A stretch of DNA of 22,054 nt from a virus: positions 1 to 22,054 of the IMG/VR virus record IMGVR_UViG_3300042691_031063, one strand, 5' to 3'. The translations under genes and the position numbers were made by a program. The notes under the pieces were generated by a model. That model was not told where the DNA came from. It saw nothing but the letters and a program-made list of their open reading frames with translations, and made no database searches. Positions 1-8,718 of this stretch are shown here, piece by piece; position 1 is the first letter of the stretch; the number at the start of each line of letters is the position of its first letter.

Positions 1-38
1 GAGGCGCAGTTCCAGCAGGCATCCAGACGAAGGATGTC

Positions 39-809
39 ATGCGTGATGATTTCGGGTTTGAGATTCCAGTTGAGTCGGTACCGCTTCCCTCGAACGGAAC
101 CGTCTACCCAGCAGAGTCCCCGCTCAGCGGGAAGGAGACCGTTGATATTCGTTCGATGACAGCACGTGAGGAGGACATCCTGACGTCGAGAGCCCTCATC
201 AAGAAGGGCACTGTCATCACAGAGCTCATCAAGAGCTGCCTCGTTGACAAGCGAATCTACGTTCCTGACATGCTCGCGGGTGATAGGAACGCGATCATGA
301 TCGCCCTTCGCATCACGGGTTACGGAGCAGACTACGGTGTTGAGGCTGACTGCCCGAAGTGTGGTAAGCGATCCAAGCAGGAGTTCAACCTTGCAGATAT
401 GCCGATCAAGCGACTCGAGATCGAGCCCGTGGCGAAGGGGCAGAACGTTTTCGAGTTCAAGCTTCCCGTCACCAAGAAGACCGTGCACTTCAAGTTCCTC
501 ACAGGTCGTGATGAGGAGGAGATCTCGGTCGTTCAGGAGCGCGCGAAGAAGCAGGGTGCAATTGGCGATAACAACGTGACGACCCGCCTGCAGTACGCGA
601 TCGTCTCCGTGGACGGCAAGACCGATCGATCCGCCGTGAACGGCTTCATCAGAAGCATGCCCGCCAGGGACTCCATGGCCCTGCGTAAGTACATAGATGC
701 CCAGGAACCGGGTATCGACATGAAGGGAGAGTACGATTGTCCCGCCTGCAGCGAGGTGAGCGAGGTGCGCGTACCGCTGGGTGCCAGCTTTTTTTGGCCT
801 GACGCCTGA
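39..809 (+). CDS. 26: T4 gp26-like baseplate hub assembly protein with two CxxC pairs
   Basis: The 256-residue product resembles the T4 gp26 baseplate family (the Pfam T4_baseplate type), which takes part in assembly of the baseplate hub. The N-terminal signature around residues 11-50 (VPLPSNGTVYP, then SMTAREEDILTSRALI) is typical of this family in T4-like phages. Two cysteine pairs, CPKC at 105-108 and CPAC at 234-237, form a likely zinc-binding site joining the two ends of the domain. The C terminus ends in SFFWPDA, also familiar for the family. The ATG at 39 has an AAGGA sequence 4 bases upstream. However, the same frame is open to base 3 (reading GAVPAGIQTKDV before the ATG), so the real start could lie outside the window. 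The 3' end overlaps the next frame at a run of seven T. Family assignment is by motif recognition only. Confidence 0.75.
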   Translation: MRDDFGFEIPVESVPLPSNGTVYPAESPLSGKETVDIRSMTAREEDILTSRALIKKGTVITELIKSCLVDKRIYVPDMLAGDRNAIMIALRITGYGADYGVEADCPKCGKRSKQEFNLADMPIKRLEIEPVAKGQNVFEFKLPVTKKTVHFKFLTGRDEEEISVVQERAKKQGAIGDNNVTTRLQYAIVSVDGKTDRSAVNGFIRSMPARDSMALRKYIDAQEPGIDMKGEYDCPACSEVSEVRVPLGASFFWPDA

Positions 810-1059
810 GGATCGTGAGATCTACCTCGAGCAGAGCTTCCTCCTCATGTACTACATGGGGTTCAGCTACTGGGAGTGCTACAACATACCGATACGGTAC
901 CGTGAGTGGTTCATCACCAGGTTGAACAAGGAGCTCTCAAGGAACAGCGAACGAGAGAACACCCCCACGCGGGCTGCCCACCAGAATGACGCACAGACGC
1001 GGGCTATGATGGGAATGCAAAGGGGTGAGACACCAGCGCGGCTTCGTCGATTCACGTAA
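781..1059 (+). CDS. Small gp51-like baseplate/tail assembly protein
   Basis: This is a 92-residue protein with an aromatic-rich core (YLEQSFLLMYYMGFSYWECY, then IPIRYREWFI). It resembles the small proteins that follow gp26 in T4-like phages and are usually annotated as gp51, the baseplate hub assembly catalyst. The assigned start is a GTG at 781, inside the 3' end of the gp26-like gene. The best Shine-Dalgarno candidate, GAGGTG at 762-767, is rather far away (13 bases). Its frame is +1 relative to the upstream gene and is closed by TGA at 757-759, so expression is either by GTG initiation or by slippage at the T run 789-795. The last 35 residues are polar and probably disordered. The position just before the tape measure gene fits a tail-assembly chaperone role. 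The reading frame is convincing; the gp51 label is tentative. Confidence 0.6.
   Translation: MPAFFGLTPEDREIYLEQSFLLMYYMGFSYWECYNIPIRYREWFITRLNKELSRNSERENTPTRAAHQNDAQTRAMMGMQRGETPARLRRFT
789..795 (+). other. Homopolymer T7 run at the gp26/gp51 overlap, candidate recoding site
   Basis: Seven consecutive T, followed by GG, lie in both overlapping frames. In the gp26 frame the codons are AGC TTT TTT TGG. A phenylalanine tRNA can re-pair with TTT after a +1 (or -2) slip and continue with GGC CTG ACG into the gp51-like frame. The -1 frame stops almost at once (TGA 800-802). The run could instead be simple overlap, or a miscounted homopolymer in the assembly. Confidence 0.35.
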
Positions 1060-1081
1060 TACTTAACGTCAGGAGCGTAAT

Positions 1082-1345
1082 ATGGCGAAAAATCAGGAGA
1101 AGCTGCTGGCTGAGGTTATCGGCGAGATGGGACGTTACATACTCGAGGGTGGTGAGATACCGAAGCTCTCAGGTGATCAGGAGCAGATGAAGATCATCAG
1201 GAGGGCGACCCTCGCCTCACGGAGGCTGTACGAGGCTCTCTGCGACGAGAGATCGACCCTCGATACCATCGCAGTGATGACCGACGAGAAGCGCCGAGCC
1301 GCAGCGGATTTTGAACGTACATTTGGTCGTCCTTGGCGTCTCTGA
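1082..1345 (+). CDS. Small helical protein of unknown function before the tape measure
   Basis: I do not recognise this 87-residue protein. It is rich in charged residues with helix-favouring composition throughout (for example GEMGRYILEGG near residues 14-24, and a Lys/Arg/Glu-rich C-terminal half). There is no signal peptide, membrane segment or metal motif. The ATG at 1082 follows an AGGAG at about 1071-1075, a good ribosome-binding site, which supports real expression. It sits between the gp26/gp51-like pair and the tape measure gene, where tail assembly chaperones and small baseplate components are often encoded. A part in tail assembly is therefore likely by context, but its activity cannot be stated. 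Confidence 0.65.
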   Translation: MAKNQEKLLAEVIGEMGRYILEGGEIPKLSGDQEQMKIIRRATLASRRLYEALCDERSTLDTIAVMTDEKRRAAADFERTFGRPWRL

Positions 1346-1390
1346 AAAATTTATTCCCTGAATAGTTAGATCACGGAGCGCGGGAACTGA

Positions 1391-4300
1391 GTGGATCCGA
1401 ATCAGCTATCACGTCAGGTAGAGCTCATGGAGTCCATGAACCGCCTGCTCACGCAGCAGCTCGAGAAGCTGGCTGCTCTCGAGCAGCGCATGGGCGGTCA
1501 ATCAGGAGCTTACAATGAGCTCGCTGAGGCGGCGGAAGGAGTAACATCTGCGACTGGCGACATGAGTGATGCCATCACCGCTGCGGGTGAAAGCGCGGAG
1601 AAATCAGAGGGCTTTCTCTCAGGGTTCGTGAATGGAATAAAAAAGTTCAACACCAAGATCACGGAAACCCTGACGAAGTATCTGGGTCCGTTCAAAGACG
1701 GGTTGGAGCTGCTTGGCGTGAATTTCCAGTCTCTTACCGATATCATCACGAACCCGATAGGGGCTGCGTTCGGTTTCTTAAGGACAGCTTACAATACCAT
1801 CATCGAGAAAGCTGCCGAGCTTGCGAAAAAACAGTATGAGCTGCTCAACGCCTTTGAGAAGGTGAGGGATAAGTTCGGAAGCTTCTCGGACAACACCTCA
1901 CGTAGGATAAAGACGGGTTACGAGCAGTTCTCGGGATCATTGAGAGCAGCAGCTGGTAATTCGACGGCCTTCGCATCGAAGTTCCAGATGGGAATCGACG
2001 GAGCCATCCAGCAGCTCGAGAAGATCTCTGAGATCGCTGGAGATCTTGGACCGATATTCGACGCGATGGGACAGCAGTTCAACGACGCGACCGCTGAGCT
2101 CTACGTTCTGAAGGACGGATTACACTTCACCGATCAGGGCCTGCAGCAGACCGCCCGTCTCGCTATGCTGAACGGTAAGAGCGTGAAGCAGTTCAGCCAG
2201 GAGATCATGGCTTCGGTCGATAAGATCGGAAAGAACTTCGGGGTCTCCACCAAGGTTCTCGGCGCTGACGTCGGAAAGGCGCTCAGCAACTTCAAGATGC
2301 TGGGCAAGATGACGGGCGATTACGTGAAGCAGATCACACAGGCTGCCGTCTTCACCCGTAAGTTGGGCTTCGAGCTCACGGAGCTCACGGGTCTCGTCGA
2401 TAAGTTCGACGATTTCGAGCAGGGTGCCGAGGCCGCCGCGCAGCTCGCGCAGGGCTTCGGTCTCGTCCTTGATCCTCTGAAGATGATGAACATGGAGGAT
2501 CCGGCCGCTCGCCTGCAGGAGGTTCAACGTGCTTTCACTGCGACAGGTCGATCGGTCGAATCGATGACGCGCCAGGAGCGCGCGCTGCTTGCATCAACGT
2601 CAGGCCTCAGTGAGGAGATCCTGACACAAGCTCTCTCCGCGAAGGGTCTCTCACAATCGTACGACGACATCGTCAAGGGCGCCGACGCTGCGAGCAAGAA
2701 GCAGAAGTCGACGCAGGAGGTCATGAACGATCTCGCCGATAACATCGAGAACGTCATTACTCCGTTCAGGGAATTCACGGGATTCGTGTCCGCGTTCATC
2801 GAAGGTTTCCTCAGGGGATTCGGAACGTCCGGTGGCATAATGAGCGTTCTCAGGCCCCTCGCCGCTGGAATGCTCAAGGTGGCTGAGATCGGTGGAAGGG
2901 TCGGATCGATTGTCGCCGAGCTGTTCTTCGGTAAGAAGCAGGAGGGAAAGACGTCCCCACTCGTCTCCCTCGCGAACACCATATCGAACATGTTCATCGG
3001 GATCGCGACCAGCATAGAGAATTTCGTCACCATGATAAGGGACGGTGACATCGTAGGAGCCGTTGACGGCCTGCTCAGCGGGATCTTCGGATCCATACAG
3101 AAAGCATTCGGTGATGGAACGGAGGGTTTCGACATCGGCGCGATGATAAACAAGTTCGGTCTGACCATCATCAAGGTCCTTACCGGAGTCGTCAAATGGC
3201 TCCCAAAGCAGCTGACAAGCTGGGCGAGGAGCCTTAGCACTATGTTCACAGATACGGTGAGCAAGGACGGTAAGAAGGGCCTCACCGATGGATTCGGCGA
3301 GGCGATCGATGGTCTCATCGACGCGCTCCCGGATCTCGGAAACGCTTTGATTGATTTCGGTGGGGAGCTGCTCAAGGCTCTTCCGAGATTCTTCAAGAAC
3401 TTCAAGATCACGACGCTCTTCGCCACTGGTGGCCCGATCCTCGTCACACTCACCGGTATCGTGAGCCAGCTGTGGGAGACCCTGGGCTCGTTATTCAGCA
3501 GCACAGCGACGACCGCGGCGGCTGGAGGGGGTAGCGGAACGGCAGGCGCTGGTGCGGCGATCAGCGGTCTCGCGGAGGGAGTTGAGACGACAGGAGTCGC
3601 AGCGGTCACTCCCGTCGTCGAGAAGAGTCAGGGCATCATCAGCCGCATCTTCGATGTCCTCGAGGATCCTGCCAAGGTCGCGGCGATGTCAGGCGCGATC
3701 GCGTACGCGATCGGTAAGATCGGTATCGCGATCAGGGACATCCTGCTCGCGTTCATGGATCCGCTTCCCGGTCGCTCCCCCGCGCAGAGCTTCGTTGATA
3801 TCGTCGTTGCGTCGGCCAACAAGTTCAGGGAGGTCTCCGTGGAGGACCTCGCATCCCTCGGTGCGGTGCTCGGGGCCGTCATGCTGGGTATCGGCGGTGT
3901 GCTATACGTGATCACATCGGAGGCCAGCAAACTCAGCGTCATGGGCGGGATCGGGCTTCTCGTTGGAGGTGCCGCCCTCGCGTTCGGTCTCTCGTTGATC
4001 CCCAAGGGCGATGGCGAGGGATTCTTCGGAAAGCTCCTGGGTGGCATCGGTGGCGTGATCGGTGACATCGTGAAACCTTTCGGTGACGCTGAGTTCACGA
4101 TGGGTCTGACAACCGCGGCGGCGATGGCAAGCGACGTTGACAAGCTCGCATCCGCATCCAGCAGTCTGGGAAAGCTGATGGGTGCTCTCCTCGAGATTGG
4201 AAGCGCGCTCCCGAAGAAGTACCTCGGTCTGGGCGGCACTGACTTTGAAAAGCTCCGTCAACCGATGGTCGACGTTATCTCCATCCTTCAGGGAGACACC

Positions 4301-5500
4301 GAGAATGTTGGAATCCTGTCCCTGCTATCAACGATAAGCGTGCCGGCTGGACTCAATGACATTGCGACAAAGATAGCCCCAGCAGCGACGATCATGACAA
4401 AGATAAAGGAGATCGTCGCATCCCTGACCGGGTTAGGCAACGTCGGTTTCGCCAAGCTTAACATGGTCAACCTCACCAGCGGTGACGTCGATTTCATCTC
4501 GAACCTCAACACTCTCGTGTCCGACCTAAACGGTATGACGGCGGTCGATGTGACGGTCGCAGGAAACATCGGATCCATAAAGTCAGCGCTTGATAAGGTC
4601 AACGAGATAATGAAAGCGATCATGGGCTTGACAAGTCTGGAAGCGCTGAAGACGAAGCTTGTCGATCTGAACGGTAAGCCGAAAACAGCGACGTACCAGA
4701 TCGGCTCGTACATAGCTAGTGACCCCGCTGTGACGGGCATACTTGAACTCATCGGCGGCATCGCTAGGAACTTCAACACGCACTTTACGACCCCGATAGC
4801 ACCAGAGGTGAGCCAGAACATCACCGACACAGCGACCAACATCGCGAATCTATCAAAGATCAAGGAGAGCATCGACAAGATAGGTGACGTGACGGCCACG
4901 CTCGAGAATGCGAAGGGTTTGAACCTCCTGATACCCGAGGTTTACACGGTGATGGGCAGCGCCGTGACGTGGTTCGATCCGTCCATGCTGTCCGTTCTCT
5001 CTGAGGATCAGGTGCTGGAGTCGACGGACGGCATGAACCGAACGTTTGGCGTCCTGCTCTCGTTCGCCGATAGCATGGACATGCTGATGGAGAAGGTGAC
5101 ACTCGAGAAGCTCGATGAGTTCGCTGGTCGCACCGAGGCGATCGTCGAGCACACCCGTAAGATGAAGGAGATGCTCGAGAACCTCGACTCGATCCCGATC
5201 GATGCGACGGTCGACCAGATGGGTCGAAACATGAAGATCGCCAGGAAGATCATGGAGATCAACGGCGGCGCGGTGAGGGTCGCCGTGCAGGTGAACCTCA
5301 CGATGAACGCCGAGAAGATGGCGGCGGGTCTAGTGGCGAACGGTTACATCATGCCGACAGATCAGTTCGGAGAGTACATGCAGAACAATGACGGCATCGG
5401 TGAGCAGTTCAAGAATCCTTCCACGAAGTACGAGTCGAGGACTGATAACGCGACCTGGCGTAGTGCCAACCAGAGCATGCTCGATCAGACGGGGGGTTAA
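1391..5500 (+). CDS. Tail tape measure protein
   Basis: At 1369 residues this is the longest product in the window and has the composition of a tape measure protein. A coiled-coil-like N terminus (residues 1-40, ELMESMNRLLTQQLEKLAAL) is followed by long alternating helical segments. Glycine/alanine-rich hydrophobic stretches that could cross a membrane lie near residues 675-695 and 815-870. The gene follows the gp26/gp51-like genes and precedes baseplate genes, the usual tape measure position. It would correspond in role to T4 gp29 (590 residues), which sets tail length and is handled by chaperones during tube assembly. The start is a GTG at 1391 with only a modest purine-rich site upstream. 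The stop TAA at 5498-5500 shares its last base with the next ATG and is preceded by six G. Function is inferred from length, composition and place, not from a conserved motif. Confidence 0.85.
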   Translation: MDPNQLSRQVELMESMNRLLTQQLEKLAALEQRMGGQSGAYNELAEAAEGVTSATGDMSDAITAAGESAEKSEGFLSGFVNGIKKFNTKITETLTKYLGPFKDGLELLGVNFQSLTDIITNPIGAAFGFLRTAYNTIIEKAAELAKKQYELLNAFEKVRDKFGSFSDNTSRRIKTGYEQFSGSLRAAAGNSTAFASKFQMGIDGAIQQLEKISEIAGDLGPIFDAMGQQFNDATAELYVLKDGLHFTDQGLQQTARLAMLNGKSVKQFSQEIMASVDKIGKNFGVSTKVLGADVGKALSNFKMLGKMTGDYVKQITQAAVFTRKLGFELTELTGLVDKFDDFEQGAEAAAQLAQGFGLVLDPLKMMNMEDPAARLQEVQRAFTATGRSVESMTRQERALLASTSGLSEEILTQALSAKGLSQSYDDIVKGADAASKKQKSTQEVMNDLADNIENVITPFREFTGFVSAFIEGFLRGFGTSGGIMSVLRPLAAGMLKVAEIGGRVGSIVAELFFGKKQEGKTSPLVSLANTISNMFIGIATSIENFVTMIRDGDIVGAVDGLLSGIFGSIQKAFGDGTEGFDIGAMINKFGLTIIKVLTGVVKWLPKQLTSWARSLSTMFTDTVSKDGKKGLTDGFGEAIDGLIDALPDLGNALIDFGGELLKALPRFFKNFKITTLFATGGPILVTLTGIVSQLWETLGSLFSSTATTAAAGGGSGTAGAGAAISGLAEGVETTGVAAVTPVVEKSQGIISRIFDVLEDPAKVAAMSGAIAYAIGKIGIAIRDILLAFMDPLPGRSPAQSFVDIVVASANKFREVSVEDLASLGAVLGAVMLGIGGVLYVITSEASKLSVMGGIGLLVGGAALAFGLSLIPKGDGEGFFGKLLGGIGGVIGDIVKPFGDAEFTMGLTTAAAMASDVDKLASASSSLGKLMGALLEIGSALPKKYLGLGGTDFEKLRQPMVDVISILQGDTENVGILSLLSTISVPAGLNDIATKIAPAATIMTKIKEIVASLTGLGNVGFAKLNMVNLTSGDVDFISNLNTLVSDLNGMTAVDVTVAGNIGSIKSALDKVNEIMKAIMGLTSLEALKTKLVDLNGKPKTATYQIGSYIASDPAVTGILELIGGIARNFNTHFTTPIAPEVSQNITDTATNIANLSKIKESIDKIGDVTATLENAKGLNLLIPEVYTVMGSAVTWFDPSMLSVLSEDQVLESTDGMNRTFGVLLSFADSMDMLMEKVTLEKLDEFAGRTEAIVEHTRKMKEMLENLDSIPIDATVDQMGRNMKIARKIMEINGGAVRVAVQVNLTMNAEKMAAGLVANGYIMPTDQFGEYMQNNDGIGEQFKNPSTKYESRTDNATWRSANQSMLDQTGG

Positions 5501-5730
5501 TGAGTTTCAGCGATGCATACGTCAACTCAGCCGTGGTGCGGAGGATCCTCGAAGGTATACCTGAGGGCGAGCGCGAGGCTTTCGTGAAGACACTTCGTGA
5601 GAGCGTCTCCGTGTTCGACAGTCTCGTGCTGGACCCGTCGGCGCTCTCCATGTTGAACGGTTCGGCTGAGGAAAGCATCGGAGGAATACCTAATCAGGAA
5701 GGGAGCCGTCGTCCTCCCAGGAGACGCTGA
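5500..5730 (+). CDS. Small unknown protein between tape measure and baseplate genes
   Basis: This 76-residue protein is not recognised. It has an amphipathic helical N-terminal two thirds (residues 5-50) and a short basic tail (SRRPPRRR). The ATG shares one base with the tape measure stop. Its stop TGA (5728-5730) shares one base with the next start, so translation is probably coupled on both sides. The only Shine-Dalgarno-like sequence is the G6 run at 5491-5496, unusually close to the ATG. A -1 slip on that run would instead join this frame to the end of the tape measure protein. Co-expression with tail genes suggests a tail or baseplate role, but nothing more specific can be said. Confidence 0.6.
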   Translation: MSFSDAYVNSAVVRRILEGIPEGEREAFVKTLRESVSVFDSLVLDPSALSMLNGSAEESIGGIPNQEGSRRPPRRR

Positions 5731-8702
5731 TGTCGAGCACACGCTTCAACCCGCCAGTTCCAACGTTCGAGGAGGTCGGTCCGTTAGGTGTTGGGTTACC
5801 GGAGGATGACGGCTTCATCGTCCCGGGCGAGAATGACTACGCGGGAACCACGAACAAGCGGACATTACGCTCCTACCTCAGCAGCCTGACGCGTGGTGAG
5901 GTACCTACCGTCAACGTCGTTGAATACAACGGTCCCGTTCCGGACCACGGAAATGCGTACCCCGTCGGCGACGGCTCCGGTAATCCGGACCGCAGCTTCA
6001 CGGAGCTTGGGATCGAGGGTGGCTCTGTCAACGAGCTTGACAACTACTCGAACTCGGGACTTTTCGATGGCGCTGTCTCTGACAAGAACCTCTCGAGCAT
6101 CATAGACAAGGGAGATCTGGGTTCCGCTCACGGTCAGAACTCACTGTCAGGGCACCTGCTGCTGCCGGGCGTCGAATCGATCAGGCCGAGCACGGGCGGA
6201 GAAGCGTACGAGGAGATCATCTCCGAGGTCCTGCGGGACAAGAATCCCAACAACCCGGACGCTCCTGCGATAAGTGAGTTTGAGCTTCCACTCGACCCGT
6301 TCGATAGAGAGATACTACGAGGTCCCTCCTCCCGCGTCAAGATATCGACGGGTGAGAGCGTCTCGTTCCCGAGCTCAGCGCCGACTCCCACAAGTGAGAA
6401 GGTATCGATAGTCGAGCTCAGCAAGGTCGCCGCTGATATCATGCTGCGCTCGACAGGTAAGTCCAACGGACCCGACCAGTACGGCGAGTTCACGGCAGGC
6501 TTCATTCCCTCCACGGTGCAGACTGGGATCGGACGGGTCGACACCGACGACCTTCGCGCCCGCAACTACGCAGGTTTGAGTGGATTGAACTCGACCGTTG
6601 ACGGGGTCGACGTCAGCTTTCCGAGATCTGACGGTGTTGGAGAGACAAGGTACAGCGACAAATCGTACGGTAACACCTACAACTACCTGGAAAATTTCAC
6701 AGACCTCAACTCGGGGGTAACCGCATTCGCCGCTCTGGGCGCCGGGGCATTCGCTGCCGTATTTGCGTTGCTCGCGATATTCGCCATCCCAGGTGTTGGG
6801 GGTCCGACGGAGAGGATACCGAGGTATCCAGATCTTTCGACCAGCACCAAACGATATAGTAAACTTGAGGCGGGTTCTTTTAGAATCAAAGATGAAAGTA
6901 ATCCGATCAGTGACCTGCTATCATCTGTTGGAATCGAAACTGACATCCTGCAGCTATTGAACTTCTACAGACCTACAAACAAATACACAGATTATGGAAA
7001 CTGCGTGATCCTTGGGTTCGCGTCCTTCATAGGTGCAAACTCTAGTATCACCGCCGATAACATCTTGGCCGAAGGATTATTCGGGGCAGAAAAGAGTTTC
7101 TCTCGACTCGCGATTGGTCGGTTGTCTCTTGCAATCGCGGCGAGATTTTTGGTGATACCTCTCACTTCTGAGAAAGGTTACTACCTTAATATCTTTCGTG
7201 AAATTATGAAGGAGGCGGGGAGCATCGTCTCGAGTATAAGCGACATCGGGATCGCTAATTTGGTTTCGACCCTCACAAGCGCTAAGATCGTGAGATTCAT
7301 TGACACATTGGCGAAAATCGGTGATCTCATTCTTTTGCAGATCGCTGCGAAGGAAGAATATAAGTTCAACGATATTGTAGAAGATCCGTACATTAGAGGT
7401 TTCAACGTGGCGGAAAAGGGAGATCCTGCTGCGGCTCGTCTTTTCGCAAGTCAAAGAATTAGAGGATCACAATTCGGCAGCACGAACGGCAACAAGAGAG
7501 GCACACATCTTGCCGTGAATGAAATTCCATCCGCCCATCTCATACCTGAAAGTTATAAATCTCTGATCAGTAATGAGAAAATTAAGTCTTTTGTCGCGAC
7601 AGGAAGCTTGAATAGGACAAATCTGCGCTTGAAGAAATCAGATGTGGTTCAGATAGAGTCTTTGCTCGATGCTGAATACATGCCGTTCTATTTTCAAGAT
7701 CTGCGAACCAACGAGATTGTTGCTTTTCACGCGTTTCTTGATGAACTGAGTGACAGCTACAGCGCAGAATACAATTCGACATCGGGATACGGTCGAGTCG
7801 AGGACATAAAGATGTACAAGTCTACGAAACGCTCAGTCGGATGCACTTTCCACGTGATTTCTACGAATCCAGACGACTTCGAGTACATGTGGTGGCAGAT
7901 TAATAAGCTAACGACCATGGTGTACCCGCAGTGGTCGCAGGGAAGATCAATCTCAACCAAGCTGAACGAGAATGATTTTAAGTTTACCCAGCCTTTTTCG
8001 CAGATTCCGACCGCCACACCCGTCATAAGAGTAAGAGTCGGTGATCTCGTCAGATCGAATTACTCTAGGTTTAATTTGAAGAGGCTGTTCGGGTTCCAAG
8101 ATGTTGACAAAGCTCAGCTGGCGTCTGGAGCAACTGCGACAATCGGATACTACGCTCCAGCTGGTCGTTACTTCAGCGATGATATCGCAGAAGGTATACA
8201 GATCGATGATATCATAGATTTTGGAACTACAAAACCAGTGCCCTTGACGAGCATGGAAAGATCAGGTGATTACGTCGTGGTTCCAACTCCGAAGGGTAAC
8301 GTTCAAGTGCAAATGCTGGACATCAAGGAGCGCATTCTCGGTAGACTTCTGCCACTTGGAAAAAATGTTGATGACTTTTACAGATACGAAAATAACTCCG
8401 TCGTGAAATCATTCGAGTCTACCATGGGCATGGGTCTTGCGGCCGTGGTGACTCAGCTTCAATTCACCTGGATGGATGCACTTTGGGGTGCTGGTGAGGA
8501 CGGTCCTGGTTATCGCGCGCCGAGATCATGCAAAGTGCAGATGAGCTTCGAACCCATTCACGATATTGCGCCGGGTCTCGATCATGAGGGTATCAATCGC
8601 GCGCCGATTTACCCTGTCGGGTCTCTTGTTAACAATTTGGTCGAAGGTGGTGAGGATGAACCTTACGGTCGCTTCACCAGCAAAATGGGATCAAGCACAT
8701 GA
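5730..8702 (+). CDS. Large baseplate / tail-tube-initiator-like structural protein
   Basis: The C-terminal part of this 990-residue protein carries a signature I associate with baseplate tail-tube initiator or cap proteins of T4-like and other myoviruses (compare T4 gp48 and gp54): a glycine-rich MGMGLAAVVTQLQF segment, then SFEPIHDIAPGLDHEGIN, then RAPIYPVGSL, within the last 90 residues. The first 320 residues are polar, Gly/Ser/Pro-rich and probably extended. Residues 331-355 are a hydrophobic Ala/Phe/Leu segment that could insert in a membrane or pack in the hub. The C-terminal 620 residues look globular. At 990 residues it is about three times the length of T4 gp48. The start has a good AGGAG site (5719-5723). 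The DNA is GC-rich up to about 6830 and distinctly AT-rich from there to the stop. It probably caps the baseplate and nucleates the tail tube. Confidence 0.65.
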   Translation: MSSTRFNPPVPTFEEVGPLGVGLPEDDGFIVPGENDYAGTTNKRTLRSYLSSLTRGEVPTVNVVEYNGPVPDHGNAYPVGDGSGNPDRSFTELGIEGGSVNELDNYSNSGLFDGAVSDKNLSSIIDKGDLGSAHGQNSLSGHLLLPGVESIRPSTGGEAYEEIISEVLRDKNPNNPDAPAISEFELPLDPFDREILRGPSSRVKISTGESVSFPSSAPTPTSEKVSIVELSKVAADIMLRSTGKSNGPDQYGEFTAGFIPSTVQTGIGRVDTDDLRARNYAGLSGLNSTVDGVDVSFPRSDGVGETRYSDKSYGNTYNYLENFTDLNSGVTAFAALGAGAFAAVFALLAIFAIPGVGGPTERIPRYPDLSTSTKRYSKLEAGSFRIKDESNPISDLLSSVGIETDILQLLNFYRPTNKYTDYGNCVILGFASFIGANSSITADNILAEGLFGAEKSFSRLAIGRLSLAIAARFLVIPLTSEKGYYLNIFREIMKEAGSIVSSISDIGIANLVSTLTSAKIVRFIDTLAKIGDLILLQIAAKEEYKFNDIVEDPYIRGFNVAEKGDPAAARLFASQRIRGSQFGSTNGNKRGTHLAVNEIPSAHLIPESYKSLISNEKIKSFVATGSLNRTNLRLKKSDVVQIESLLDAEYMPFYFQDLRTNEIVAFHAFLDELSDSYSAEYNSTSGYGRVEDIKMYKSTKRSVGCTFHVISTNPDDFEYMWWQINKLTTMVYPQWSQGRSISTKLNENDFKFTQPFSQIPTATPVIRVRVGDLVRSNYSRFNLKRLFGFQDVDKAQLASGATATIGYYAPAGRYFSDDIAEGIQIDDIIDFGTTKPVPLTSMERSGDYVVVPTPKGNVQVQMLDIKERILGRLLPLGKNVDDFYRYENNSVVKSFESTMGMGLAAVVTQLQFTWMDALWGAGEDGPGYRAPRSCKVQMSFEPIHDIAPGLDHEGINRAPIYPVGSLVNNLVEGGEDEPYGRFTSKMGSST

Positions 8703-8718
8703 GGAGTTTCAAATCTAA

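Noticed and set aside
1346-1390. A late-promoter-like AT-rich stretch before the tape measure gene
   Set aside because: No TATAAATA-type box is present and no convincing -10/-35 pair was found in this short gap.
2524-3609. A 361-codon open frame on the - strand inside the tape measure gene
   Set aside because: The + strand gene is long, continuous and well placed. The antisense frame is low-complexity in composition and lacks recognisable features; it is a by-product of biased codon use.
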